Shown piece after piece: positions 5,659 to 5,687 of a stretch of 5,687 nt of DNA. A program made the translations under genes and the position numbers. The DNA is taken from positions 1 through 5,687 of the forward strand of contig WQTY01000158.1 in the NCBI GenBank assembly GCA_009786045.1, read 5' to 3'. The stretch is from Pseudomonadota bacterium. Lineage in GTDB: Bacteria > Myxococcota_A > Bradymonadia > UBA4248. Under the pieces are notes generated by a model. The model ran no database searches and was not told where the DNA came from. It saw only the letters and a program-made list of their open reading frames with translations. Every line of letters begins with the position of its first letter. Position 1 is the first letter of the stretch.

Positions 5659-5687
5659 AGTTCACCCGCGCCGCAATGTTTCGACGA

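Overview
The window reads as a piece of a Gram-negative-type bacterial chromosome of intermediate GC content, carrying housekeeping genes and two poorly known membrane or exported proteins. No phage, plasmid, transposase or CRISPR genes are visible. The SerRS and Smr proteins look proteobacterial in the broad sense, possibly from a delta-proteobacterial/Myxococcota-like lineage. That is an impression from sequence style only; I cannot name a genus.

Layout. Positions 1-280 hold no convincing gene. They contain a short palindromic intergenic element at about 21-80. Positions 281-3197 are a minus-strand gene run, read right to left: serS (seryl-tRNA synthetase), an Smr-domain protein that starts two bases after the serS stop codon, and, 65 bp further on, a pentapeptide-repeat protein. 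A good sigma70-type promoter (perfect TTGACA, 17-base spacer, GCTAAT) at 3339-3367 would give serS a leader of about 135 nt. Positions 3198-3499 are a divergent promoter region. On the plus strand follow a small membrane-anchored TPR protein (3500-4243) and, 60 bp later, an exported protein with lipocalin-like (AttH/CrtC/Svf1-type) features (4304-5455). Behind it lie a perfect 24-nt palindrome, a strong intrinsic terminator and a complex nested-palindrome element running to the right edge.

How the parts relate. serS and the Smr gene are almost certainly co-transcribed and probably translationally coupled. The pentapeptide gene is likely in the same transcript but has its own ribosome site. 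A small hairpin lies between it and the Smr gene. The TPR and lipocalin-like genes probably form a two-gene unit ending at the terminator; they may act together at the envelope, but nothing in the sequence gives a substrate.

The least ordinary features are non-coding. Two same-orientation copies of a CCCCACACCCCCTGC hairpin motif flank the whole window, and a compensatory base-pair change between them suggests a structured repeat family. The right copy looks like the left one with a nested palindrome of roughly 60-65 bases inserted. I see no clear new multi-gene system.
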